Assembly (NCBI RefSeq): GCF_024166365.1
Contig: NC_064834.1
Coordinates: 72,308,001-72,372,000, forward strand
DNA: 64,000 nt
Source of the DNA: Elephas maximus indicus
Taxonomy: Eukaryota; Chordata; Mammalia; Proboscidea; Elephantidae
Direction of reading: 5' to 3'
Every line of letters begins with the position of its first letter. Positions within the stretch are counted from its first letter, which is position 1. The notes beneath the pieces are model-generated. The model searched no databases. It saw only the letters and a list, made by a program, of their open reading frames with translations, and was not told where the DNA came from. Below are positions 1 to 9,643 of the stretch, in pieces. A program made the translations under genes and the position numbers.

Positions 1-242
1 GGTTATAATTAATCACAATATTTTCTCCTTTCACTTTTTTTTTTAGGAACTAGACACTTGTGAATGGGCTACATGATAACTCTGTCCAGACGAATGTAGC
101 TTACCTCTGTGGTAAAGAATATCTTGAAGTAAATACGCAGAGTCATTGTCATTGATTTGTATTTCAGCCGTGGTGTATTTTTTGCTTCCCTGCCTTTAAC
201 TAATGACTGTTAGGAGCACAATTAAATAACGTGTGATTAAAA

Positions 243-376
243 AGGAGACCCAGTTGTCAGCAGCTCAAATCCACCCAGCCGCTCCTTGGAAACCCTATGG
301 AGCAGCTCTACTCTGTCCTGTAGGGTGGCTATGAGGCAGTCAGAATTGACTCAACAGCAACGGGTAAAAATACATT
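243..376 (+). mobile_element. AfroSINE, 5'-truncated
   Basis: Matches the body of the afrotherian SINE: the CTTGGAAACCCTATGG block, CTACTCTGTCCTGTAGGG and the GAATTGACTCAACAGCAACG tail. The tRNA-like head is mostly lost. Confidence 0.85.
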
Positions 377-377
377 A

Positions 378-941
378 AACTTTCTTAAAAGCTCAGAAAC
401 TCTGTGGCAGCAAGGGAGCATTTAAGTGAGTAGCACGCTCAGCGATGATGACAGGCGGCTGGGCCACACGCACTGGTCTGCCTCCACCAGCTACTGTGTG
501 TGTTCCTGCAGGATCCACTCCAAGGCTTCCGCCAATTCTACTTCTATGGAAAAGACGCTATGTACGTTCCTAACAGACAGAAGTGAAAAAGGTGTGCATG
601 CTGCCTTTAAAGGTGCCCGGAGGTGGGGGGCTCTGTGAACTCAGCCCCTCCTAGTGTCTGAGGCGGCAGGCAGCCCAGCTCACACTGGGGGCCGCTCATC
701 CCCTGCCAACCAGACTATGTCTTCATATCCCACCTCACAGTAGTCTCAGTCCAGGACAGCGATGACACACAAACACTTGTGACTTCTGGTTACCCTAGAA
801 ATCACCCCAAGGAGCTGTACAGGTCAGCAGTAGACAGCTGAAAGGCTGAAACGGACGGGAGAGAGTGTTTTCAGGAAGAGGAAACTCAGTGCGCTACAGA
901 GCAGTTTAGGGGGCAGGCGCAGAGAGGACTGAAAAGCAAAG
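378..941. other. Unique sequence, no feature recognised
   Basis: Low-repeat sequence between the AfroSINE at the left edge and the candidate exon at 942. A small frame at 426-638 has no support. It could hold a promoter for the C10orf120-like gene. Confidence 0.3.
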
Positions 942-1150
942 ATGCTGTATGTGAAGCTGGCGATTGAGAGGGCCAAGGCCGAAGCACAAAATGCCGCAGA
1001 GAGAAGGCGTGAGGCTGCGAGTTGCAAGGACAGGACCAACGGGGCTGCCAGGGGGGGGCCCGGGAGGGAGCCCTCAAAGGATCAGGCCTCATCCTGCCAG
1101 CCTCTGAGGGTGACAGACTCAGAATGGCTGGCCCTAAGCGCAGAAGAACA
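942..1150 (+). CDS. Candidate first coding exon of the C10orf120-like gene
   Basis: An ATG at 942 with A at -3 opens a frame of 69 codons plus two bases, ending at a GTAGGT donor (1151). It encodes an Ala/Glu/Arg-rich, probably helical segment ([20 protein letters not shown]). The exon phase matches the exon at 5871, and the junction codon becomes CAA (Gln). The sequence is GC-rich and free of recognisable repeats. I see no similarity that fixes it as coding, so the assignment rests on phase, donor and position. Confidence 0.4.
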
Positions 1151-4100
1151 GTAGGTATTACATCCCTTCTGTTTGGACTAAAGACAAGAGTGCTCATTTA
1201 TTTGGGAACAGGTGTCTTACATGGTGGGAGGTGTGTATTCTGGAGTCACATGGACACAAACCCTGCCCCTGGAACCAACCCCAGGACCTCTCACAAGTCC
1301 CTTGAGCCTCTCCCGGCCACAGTTGTACCATGAAATGGGGGCTAACGAGTTGTTTTGAAGATTAAGTAAAATAATCCATGGAAGTTCACAGCACAGTGTC
1401 TAGTGCTGAGTAAACTCAATAAATGTTGCTATGGAAACAATACCATAAGAACCTCTTAGAAAAGAAAAACATGAAAGCAGAAATACAGGTCTGTGTCCTT
1501 AAGAAAGGAATTAAACCAGTCGCCCTACAGTCAGCTCCAACTCACGGTGACCCCGTGTGTGTCAGAGTAAACTGTGCTCCGTGGGGTCCTCAGTAGCTGC
1601 GTTTCAGAAGTCGGTCGCCAGGCTGTTCTTCTAAAGCACTTCTGGGTGCATGCAAGCCTCTAATCTCTCCGCGAGCACCTAGCAAGTCAACTGTTGGCAG
1701 TTAACTAAACTGAAAGTAAACTAAAGGAATTAGGTTTACTCAAAAGGCAAATAGGAAGCAGATCTCTTGGATCTAAACATATTTTTCCTAAATTTATATT
1801 GTAAAATCATTCTTTTGCTGCTAAGAGAAGCCAGAGAAAATATTTATAACCCAGGGTGTTAAACATAGAACCTACTTGCTAAGTAATCAGGTTAAGACCA
1901 ATAGGTCTCAAACCCATTGCTGTCGCGTTGATTCTGACTCATAGCGACCCTATAGGACAGAGTAGAACTGCCCCATAGGGTTTCTAAGGAGCGGCTGGTG
2001 GATTTGAACTGCTGACCTTTTGGTAAGCAGCTGAGCTCTTAACCACTGCACCACCAGAGCTCAAAGAGGTCTCAAGGACGCCTAAATGTGACTGTGCTCG
2101 ATCTTAAGTGACAAATTTCTCTACTATATTTTTCTGCATTAAATTCTAAAAAACAAAGTTTTTTTACTGTCTAGTTGTTTTATCTTCCTAAAGTGTAAAC
2201 CTCTGACAAGAATCATGAAACAACAGCCAACATCACCCTAAATGGACAGAGCCTGAAAACATTCCCATTGAGATCGGGAACCAGACATGGATGCCCTTTA
2301 TCATCACTCTTATTCAACACTGTCTTGGAGGTCCTAGCCAGAGGAATTAGGCTAGATAAAGAAATAAAGGGCATCCAGATTGGCAAGGAAGAAGTAAAAG
2401 TATCTCTATTTGCAGATGACATGATCTTATACACAGAAAACCCTAAGGAATCCTCCAGAAAACTACTGAAACTAAAAGAAGAGTTCAGCAGAGTTATCGG
2501 GATACAAGATAAACACAAAAATCGGTTGGATTCCTCTACACCAACAAAAAGAACATCAAAGAGGAAATCGCCAAATCAATGTCATTTACAGTAGCCCCCA
2601 AAAAGATAAAATACTTACGAATAAATCTTACCAGAGATGTAAAAGACTTATACAAAGAAAACTAAAGTACACTTCTGCAAGAAACCAAGAGACTTACATA
2701 AGTGGAAAAACATACCCTGCTCATGGATAGGAAGACTTAATATTATAAAAATGTCTATTCTACCAAAAGCGATCTATACATTTAATGCAATTCCAATGCA
2801 AATCCCAACGACATTCTTTAATGAGATGGAGAGACAAATCACCAACTTCATATGGAAGGGAAAGAGGCCCTGGATAAACAAGGCATTACTGAAAAAGAAG
2901 AACAAAGTGGGAGGCCTTACTTTACCTGATTTTAGAACCTACTATACTGCCACAGTAGTCAAAACAGCCTGGTACTGGTACAACAACAGATACATGGACC
3001 AATGGAACAGAATTGAGAATCCAGACATAAATCCATCCACATATAAGCAGTTGATATTTGACAAAGGCCCCAAAACAGTTAAATGGGGAAAAGACAGTCT
3101 TTTTAACAAACAGTGCTGGCATAACTGGATATCCATCTGCAAAAAATGAAACAAGACCCATACCTCACGCCATGCACAAAAACAAGCTCAAAATGGATCA
3201 AAGACCTAAGTATAAAATCTAAAACGATAAAGATCATGGAAGAAAAAAATACAGACAACGTTAGGAGCCCTAATACATGGCATAAACAGTATACAAAACA
3301 TGATAAAGAATGTAGAAGAAAAACTAGATAACTGGGAGCTCCTAAAATTCAAACACCTATGCTCATCCAAAGACTTCACCAAAAGAGCAAAAAGACTACC
3401 TACAGACTGGGAAAAAGTTTTTAGCTATGACGCTTCTGATCAGCACCTGATCTCTAAAATCTACGTGATACTGCAAAAACTCAACTGCAAAAAGACAAAT
3501 AACCCAATTAAAAAATGGGCAAAAGATATGAATAGACACTTCACTAAAGAAGACATTCAGGTAGCTAACAGATATATGAGGAAATGTTCACGATCATTAG
3601 CCATTAGAGAAATGCAGATCAAAATTACAATGAGATTTCATCTCATTCCAACAAGGCTGGCATTAATCCAAAAAACACAAAAGAATAAATGTTGGAGAGG
3701 CTGTGGAGAGATTGGAACACTTCTACACTGCTGGTGGGAATGTCAAATGGTACAACCCCTTTGGAAATCGATTTGGCACTTCCTTAAAATGCTAGAAATA
3801 GAACTACCATATGATCCAGCAACCCCACTCCTCGGAATATATCCTAGAGAAATAAGAGCCTTCACACAAACAGATATATGCACATCCATGTTTATTGCAG
3901 CACTGTTTACAATAGCAAAAAGAGGGACGCAACCAAGGTGCCCATCAATGGATGAATGGATAAACAAATTATGGTATATTCACAAAATGGAATACTACAC
4001 ATCGATAAAGAACAGTGAAGAATCTGTGAAACATTTCGTAACATGCAGGAACCTGGAAAGCATGCTGAGTGAAATTAGTTGCAAAAGGACAAATATTGTA

Positions 4101-7100
4101 TAAGACCATTATTATAAGAACTCGAGAAATACTTTAAACTGAGAAGAAAACATGCTTTTGTGGTTACGAGAAGGGGGAGGGAGGGAGGGTGGGAGAGGGG
4201 TATTCACTAATTAGATAGCACATAAGAACTACTTTAGGTGAAGGGAAAGACAACACACAACACAGGGGAGGTCAGCACAACTAGACTAAGCCAAAAGCAA
4301 AAAAGTTTCATGAATAAACTGAATGCTTCGAAGGGCAGTGTAGCAGGGGAAGGGGTTTGGGGACCATCGTTTCAGGGGACATCTAAGTCAATTGGCTTAA
4401 CAAAATCTACTGAGAAAACATTCCACATCCCACTTTGAAGAGTGGCGTCTGGGGTCTTAAACACTAGCAAGCAGCCATCTAAGATGCATCAATTGGTCTC
4501 AACCCACCTGGATCAAAGAAGAATGAAGAACACCAAGGACACAAGGTAATTATGAGTTTAAGAGACAGAAAGGGCCACATGAACCAGAGACTACATCATT
4601 CTGAGACCAGAAGAACTAGATGGTACCCGGCTATAGCTGATGACTGCCCTGACGGGGAACACAACAGAGAACCCCTGAGGGAGCAGGAGCAGTGGGATGC
4701 AAACCCCAAATTCTCAGATGACCAGACTTAATGGTCTGACTGAGACTAGAAGGACCCCGGTGCTCATGGCTCCCAGACCTTCTGTTGGCCCAGGACAGGA
4801 ACCATTTCCGAAGCCAACTCTTCAGACAGGGATTGGACTGGACAATGGGTTGGAGAGGGACGCTGGTGAGGTGTGAGCTTCTTGGATCAGGTGGACACTT
4901 GAGACTACGTTGGCATCTTCTGCCTGGAGGGGAGATGAGAGGGTAGAGGGGGTTAGAAGCTGGCGAAATGGACACGAAAATAGAGAGTAGAGGGAGAGAG
5001 CGGGCTGTCTCATTGCGGGGAGAGTAATTGGGAGTGTGTAGCAAGGTGTATATAAGTTTTTGTGTGAGAGACTGACTTGATTTGTAAACTTTCACTTAAA
5101 GCACAATAAAAATTATTAAAAAAAAAAAACCATGAAACACATTTGGGTAACTATTGCCAGAAAATAACAACTTATAAATTATACTTGTTAATAGCTTTAT
5201 ATATAACTGAACTTTGAAAACTAGCTTTCTCAGCAAAGCTAAATTCTCTGTCCTACCAGCAATATAAAAAACAGTGGCCTCTAGTATTTGAAACAGCAAC
5301 TTGGCCTTCCTTCCTCAGTGTTAAAGTAAAGGTGGTAACAAAGCAAGATTAAATGGGCACACCAGCTCAGGGACAAGGTCAAGAAGGCAGGAGGGGACAG
5401 GAAAGCTGGTAACAGGGAACCCAAAGTCGAGAAGGGGAGAGGGTTGACATGTCGTGGGGTTGGCAACCAATGTCACAAAACAATGTGTATTAATTGTTTA
5501 ATGAGAAACTAATTTGCTCTGTAAACCTTCACCTAAAATACAATAAAAAATTAAAAAGAAACGGAGGTCCTTCTGATAATCTCCACCTAAAACACAACAT
5601 GGCTCTTTGTTTATACTTTTTTCAGAAAGTATTCTTTCCTTGCATTGGGACCAACCAAACACCAAAGCTCTTAACCACTGTGCCACCAGGGCTCCTGCTT
5701 TGGGACAAAGGAAAGTAAAACCTAGTAGAGCCCTGCCTATTGTCACAGAAATACCTTCTGCTACATATGGGAACTGGATCCCAAATCGACTCCCTAATAC
5801 AATTCATACCAGGGTAGAAGTTTCCTGAAACCTTTTTCCTAGTATAACTTCTTTTTCTCACCTTCTCCAGATTGGCCTGGGCCAAATATATTCAAGACCC
5901 TCGGATTGCAGTGGGTCCCCAATCCCCATTAGAAAAGAAGATTCAGGTGAGAAAATGCATTCACCAGGAAACTTGGAGCTAATAATAGGATCATGAAAAG
6001 GAATCACCAAGGTAGCGAGGGTCTGAGTGCTTCAAGGGAAAGGGCTTTGCCTGTCATGTTCAGTGCAGCATTCGGTTCACTGAGGACCTCCTGGTGCCGC
6101 CTGGACGGTGAGGAACAAGATTACCACCACTCAGGCCTTCACGGTGCTCAGTCCAGTGAGGGAGACAGATGTTAAACAAATAATCTCCACAAATCAGCAG
6201 CGCTAAGTGTCAGGAAAGGATGGGGCTATATGAAAGTGCATGTAGAAAGCTCAAGGAAGTGACGTTTAAGCTGAAACCTAACAAATATATCCATACGTGC
6301 CAGAGTCAGAGCTGCCAGTGAAGCCGAGACGTGACCGTGTTCTACCTTAACTGATGGTTTTCTCTGCTACATTGTCCTGCATTACATTGAAAACACAGAA
6401 CCAGTAAAGCAGATGGAGAAGTGGCCAAGTGATAGGAACAGAATCTGGCGGTATTCAGCTGATGGCTGGGCTAGTCTGGAGGGCCCAAGGTGGCTTTACT
6501 TACATGCCCTTGGCGGTATCCTGGAACCCAGGAGAAGAAAGTGAAACTGTTTCAGGGAGAAGACAGTGGTCACCTCTAGTGAAAGCTGCTGCAAGGTCAA
6601 GTGTGATAGGAACAGAGATGGGACCACTGAATGTGGCAACGTGGAGATCACTCATGAACTAGACACTGGCAGCCAAGAGAAGTGCTGGGGGGATGGAAAC
6701 CCAACTGAGATGGATTGAGGAGAAAATGTGAAGTGATTATAGCTAACACCTTCAAGGAAGTTTACTATAAAGAGAACCAAAAAAGGGGAAAGAAGCCAGA
6801 GAATAATGTACCATAAAGGAATAGTTTCCTTTTTTGTTTACAGATAATGTCCGTTGAAGCATATTCGCCTGCTGATGGAACGATCCAGTACAGGGCAGAT
6901 TCTGATGGTGTAGGAAAGGGAATTTGATTAAGTATGAAATTGAAGTTTTCGAGGCTCAGAAAGCACAGGTAGAAGGGTTGGCTTTTGGTAGGCGAAGGGG
7001 TAACGTTTCCATTGTAAAGGCAGGAAGGCCAAGTGTGGGTGTAGATGGAAGATGATTGTCTGGGCAGTGGGAAGAGAATGGGGTTTCTGAGTAACTGCTT

Positions 7101-8146
7101 CTGCTTCCTCAAGGACGTCAAAGGCAAAATCTTCAACCAGAAGGGAACGCTGGGAGAGGGGAGATTAGGGGGCTTGCCATCGAGCTGATTCCAACTCAGA
7201 GAGGAGGACCTAAAACATGGTTAGGAGCCTTAGCTGGGGCGTGATTGGGGAGTGCCAGGTAAGGCCAACAGGCCCCCTAGGGATCTATGCATGGAACTAT
7301 GATAAAGGACATCCAGCTTAAAAAACTCTAATATTTGCCTTTGACAAGAGTTTAGGTGGTGTCCAGTCTTCAGAAGTAAGAAAACTGTTAGCCCAAAACT
7401 TTCAACAGGAAAACAAAACACTTGATAAGCTTAAGGCCATGTCTTTTGACTTGCGGTTTGCCAAAGCAGAGGCATACTACTATCAACGCTATCAAGAAAT
7501 GATCATGGAGGAATGGAAATACAATATGGTTCCCCAATGGGACATCAAAATAAAGGAAGAAAAAAAGCGATCACAAAGTGAGAAGACAGAAGATGTGGAA
7601 ACCTGGAACTATCTAGTGCCCAATAGGGAGCTCAGTCAGATAGAGAAGCATATACACCGAGCCGAGTGTGCCAGACGCCTCAGGGACCACAGATACTGCC
7701 TACTCCCCCAAAGAATCCCCAGTGAAATACTTCCTCCCAAAATCTTAGCACCGCAGAAGGAGAAAAAGAATGAAAACATTCAGAAAACACCCAAAATTAA
7801 AACTGAAAAGCACAAGGTCTTATGGGCGAAGAAACAGATAAAGGGGCACCAAGAGCGAATGATTCAAGGGCGAGAATTCACGGAGCAAAGGAACGAGAGA
7901 AAAGACGCTCAGAAGCTCTCTGACCAAGTCCCTCCTTACCGAAAGCCTCTAGTGGAGAAAGAGAAGAAAGAGTTTGAATGGGTCACAGCCTATCCAATTG
8001 TCCAGCCTTACGAGAAAGCGCTCATAGAAGTGACTATCCTGATGGAAAAGGCAAAAAAAGAGGATAAAATTGAAAAACCACTCCAAAGGGAGTTCTTGAG
8101 CATACCGCCATTTTTGAGAAGTCAACTAGAAAAAAATAAAGTTTAA
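942..8146 (+). CDS. C10orf120-like gene, three predicted coding exons (942-1150, 5871-5946, 7349-8146)
   Basis: Function is unknown. The last two exons are well supported: 5871-5946 lies between a pyrimidine-rich AG acceptor and GTGAG, and 7349-8146 follows an AG and runs open for 265 codons to a TAA. Joined in phase 0 they read ...[21 protein letters not shown] then [16 protein letters not shown]..., a pattern I recall from human C10orf120 (DPRIA..SPLEK..LGG..). A shared block with KHI..A.ARRLRDH lies further on. Exon 942-1150 ends with two bases of a codon before GTAGGT, exactly what the next exon needs. The full model has 360 residues, close to the recalled 335 of C10orf120. The protein is Lys/Glu rich and basic, with no signal peptide or membrane segment. 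C10orf120 itself lies about 1 Mb away in human, so this looks like a paralogue. No database search was possible. Confidence 0.6.
1225..1430 (-). repeat. MIR-like SINE remnant
   Basis: Antisense MIR wording: ACCATGAAATGGGGGCTAAC, a TTTTGAAGATTAAGT block and CAGTGTCTAGTGCTGAGTAA followed by ACTCAATAAATGTTG. Confidence 0.6.
1512..1705 (-). mobile_element. AfroSINE long form, degraded
   Basis: Antisense copy of the old AfroSINE type with CCAACTCACGGTGACCCCGT, ACTGTGCTCCGTGGGG and the CAGGCTGTTCTTCTAAAGCA segment. It is strongly diverged. Confidence 0.7.
1912..2066 (-). mobile_element. AfroSINE short form with target duplication
   Basis: Near-full antisense short-form copy flanked by direct repeats AGGTCTCAA at 1903-1911 and 2067-2075. 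Confidence 0.92.
2223..5130 (+). mobile_element. 5'-truncated L1: end of ORF2 and full 3' UTR
   Basis: The element starts inside the reverse-transcriptase domain of ORF2 and keeps the FADD catalytic motif ([14 protein letters not shown]). It then runs in several frames through the C-terminal cysteine region ([20 protein letters not shown]) to a stop at 4100. A purine-rich 3' UTR with an A-rich tail follows. Frameshifts after about 2510 and 3140 make it dead. CATGAAACA at 2214-2222 and 5131-5139 is the target duplication. It lies in the first intron of the C10orf120-like gene. Confidence 0.95.
4165..4202 (+). other. G-rich polypurine tract in the L1 3' UTR
   Basis: Runs of three to five G separated by A or T (GGGGGAGGGAGGGAGGGTGGG) could form a G-quadruplex, a feature long noted in mammalian L1 3' UTRs. 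Confidence 0.7.
5340..5560 (+). mobile_element. L1 3' end, older subfamily
   Basis: Matches the L1 3' ends at 25980-26190 and 30240-30423, with GGGCACACCAGCTCAGGGAC, GAGAAACTAATTTGCTCTGT and an AATAAAAAATTAAAAAG tail. Confidence 0.8.
5650..5700 (-). mobile_element. AfroSINE head fragment
   Basis: Short antisense remnant AAGCTCTTAACCACTGTGCC followed by ACCAGGGCTCC. Confidence 0.65.
5871..5946 (+). CDS. Second coding exon of the C10orf120-like gene
   Basis: A 76-base exon after the acceptor TTTTTCTCACCTTCTCCAG and before GTGAGAAA. It begins with the last base of a codon and then encodes [25 protein letters not shown] (25 residues). The DPRIA and SPLEK elements are those I recall in C10orf120. 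Confidence 0.65.
6065..6330 (+). repeat. L2-like LINE fragment
   Basis: Old L2 wording: TCCAGTGAGGGAGACAGATG, TTAAACAAATAATC and a GCTGAAACCTAACA block. Strongly diverged. Confidence 0.5.
7349..8146 (+). CDS. Terminal coding exon of the C10orf120-like gene
   Basis: The longest non-repeat open frame in the window: 265 codons from the acceptor at 7347-7348 to the TAA at 8144-8146. The ATG at 7439 is internal, because the frame extends 30 codons upstream with [16 protein letters not shown], which continues the family motif. The product is charged, with many Lys and Glu residues, a Tyr-rich stretch ([17 protein letters not shown]) and a Pro-rich middle. An AATAAA overlaps the end of the frame near 8134. 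Absence of stops over 800 bases of ordinary AT content argues for recent constraint. Confidence 0.7.
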   Translation, partial: SLGGVQSSEVRKLLAQNFQQENKTLDKLKAMSFDLRFAKAEAYYYQRYQEMIMEEWKYNMVPQWDIKIKEEKKRSQSEKTEDVETWNYLVPNRELSQIEKHIHRAECARRLRDHRYCLLPQRIPSEILPPKILAPQKEKKNENIQKTPKIKTEKHKVLWAKKQIKGHQERMIQGREFTEQRNERKDAQKLSDQVPPYRKPLVEKEKKEFEWVTAYPIVQPYEKALIEVTILMEKAKKEDKIEKPLQREFLSIPPFLRSQLEKNKV

Positions 8147-8660
8147 GTTATTTTTGTGATTATTGTATTCCTTTTCCACACCAGCATACGTCCTACACCC
8201 CCTAATTTTGTCTCTAAATGGATGAAATTGGCCAAACAAAAAGTTAAACCGTAGGCACTGTACCCCAAGTGTCTAGCTAGCTGCCTGACAAATGATTTAA
8301 AGATGGAACAGAAGCTTCTGGAGGGTTCACAATAATCTGTTAAGAAGGGGGAGAGATGAGCATCGCTGAAGGCAGACTGCTGGTGTGTAAACCACAGGCA
8401 GAATCATATGAAATTGCTGATATCTTACCATTTTTCACCTACAAAACAAACTGCATATGGTTCAATGTACTATTTGTAGACTAGCTAGCTTTACAGCTAA
8501 AGAGATGTAAAAAGAACCATAATGAGCCATTATGCCATTACCCATTAAACCATGAACAATCTAAGTATTATAGCTCTCAATGGGACAGGATTGGAGGAAG
8601 GAGAAGCCCCCTTCCCCTACTCCATGATCAGAAAAGAAAGAGTAACTACCATTACATTGT
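8147..8660. other. Tail-to-tail intergenic segment and possible 3' UTR of the C10orf120-like gene
   Basis: Unique AT-rich sequence between the TAA of the plus-strand gene and the predicted 3' end of minus-strand NSMCE4A. I see no repeat or further open frame. It probably holds the 3' UTR of the plus-strand gene. Confidence 0.4.
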
Positions 8661-9568
8661 GAACACGGCAGTGAATTTCCTTTAATCAAAGACAACCATG
8701 ACAAATGAACTATCAAAAGCTACATTTTACTAAAAACAGTCTGTCTTTAAAAATGTTTAACCATACAATATATACAATACATGCTGCTTTTCTGTTTGCA
8801 TTTCACTATCCATTTGAGTCCTAAAAAAAGGGTGGAGAGCAGGAAAGAGCTGGTTAAGAGTTTATAAATGGCAAAGTTCATTTAATATACACAAATGGAA
8901 GCTAACAGGTATCCACTCCTCGGTAAGGAGGGCCTCAGTTAGCCACATTACACAGCATCCATTCTTCCCAAGGTCATAGAGCTATAAGGGGGCAGAGCCA
9001 CTAGAATCTAGGACTCCTGACCCCCATCCCCAGCTCTACGCAGCACAGAATGTCAGATCATTGCTAAGACTTCTTCTCAGAAATGTTTCCCTTCATAGAA
9101 ATGACAGGTATAGCATAACTGAAATTTCAGAAATGCCCATTTACTAACATCATTCCAAGGTAATTCTGTCTTAAACCCCCTTTTCTGCTATAAAAAATAA
9201 GCAAACCTCATGTGACTGTGAACAAAATTTATCTAATTTACCACTGTATTGGGGGGAAAAAATGACAGACCAAGAACAAACACTCACTGGACCTCTTTCA
9301 ACTGCAAATCTTAAGAACACCAAAGTAATCAGTCCCACGAGTGGAACTTGCAACCACCATGCCCTGCATCCACCTGTCTCCCCAGTGACATACGGTTCTA
9401 GAATCTAAGAATGGAGCACCCAAGGGATCTAGAATCTAAGAATGGAGCACCCAAGGGATGCAAAACCCAGGTTTCTCAGGCGTGGGAAAAAGGAGGATGG
9501 CTTGGCATGCCAAATAAACCTTGCCAAAATGGTACAGCTGCCCATGGGAAATGTTACCTCGGGTTGCA
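8660..9568 (-). other. NSMCE4A: NSMCE4A 3' UTR with ATTAAA poly(A) signal
   Basis: Sequence downstream of the NSMCE4A stop. The minus strand carries ATTAAA at 8686-8681, a common variant poly(A) signal, which places the cleavage site near 8660. The UTR includes a MIR-like stretch (about 8880-9050). The short direct repeat at 9405-9460 lies within it. Confidence 0.5.
9401..9462 (+). repeat. Tandem duplication of a 31-base unit
   Basis: The phrase CTAGAATCTAAGAATGGAGC followed by ACCCAAGGGAT occurs twice in direct succession, almost without change. It lies in the predicted NSMCE4A 3' UTR and looks like a recent slippage or replication duplication. Confidence 0.8.
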
Positions 9569-9643
9569 TCAGCTGCCCGGCCTCTGCTGGCTCTGACTTG
9601 AGGCAATCACAGGCTCTGAGATCTCGAAGGTCTTCACAATTTC
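9569..9643 (-). CDS. NSMCE4A: NSMCE4A terminal coding exon 10 (residues 366-389)
   Basis: 75 coding bases after the acceptor TCTCTGCCAG. Encodes [24 protein letters not shown] and stops at TGA (9571-9569). The end differs from human only in the last few residues as I recall them. Confidence 0.94.
   Translation of the reverse strand, partial: EIVKTFEISEPVIASSQSQQRPGS

Noticed and set aside
1022-1333. Second plus-strand frame overlapping the candidate exon at 942
   Set aside because: It is out of phase with the exon at 5871 and ends in MIR-like sequence.
4631-5095. 154-codon minus-strand frame
   Set aside because: It lies wholly in the antisense strand of an L1 3' UTR, and the same shadow frame recurs in other L1 copies.
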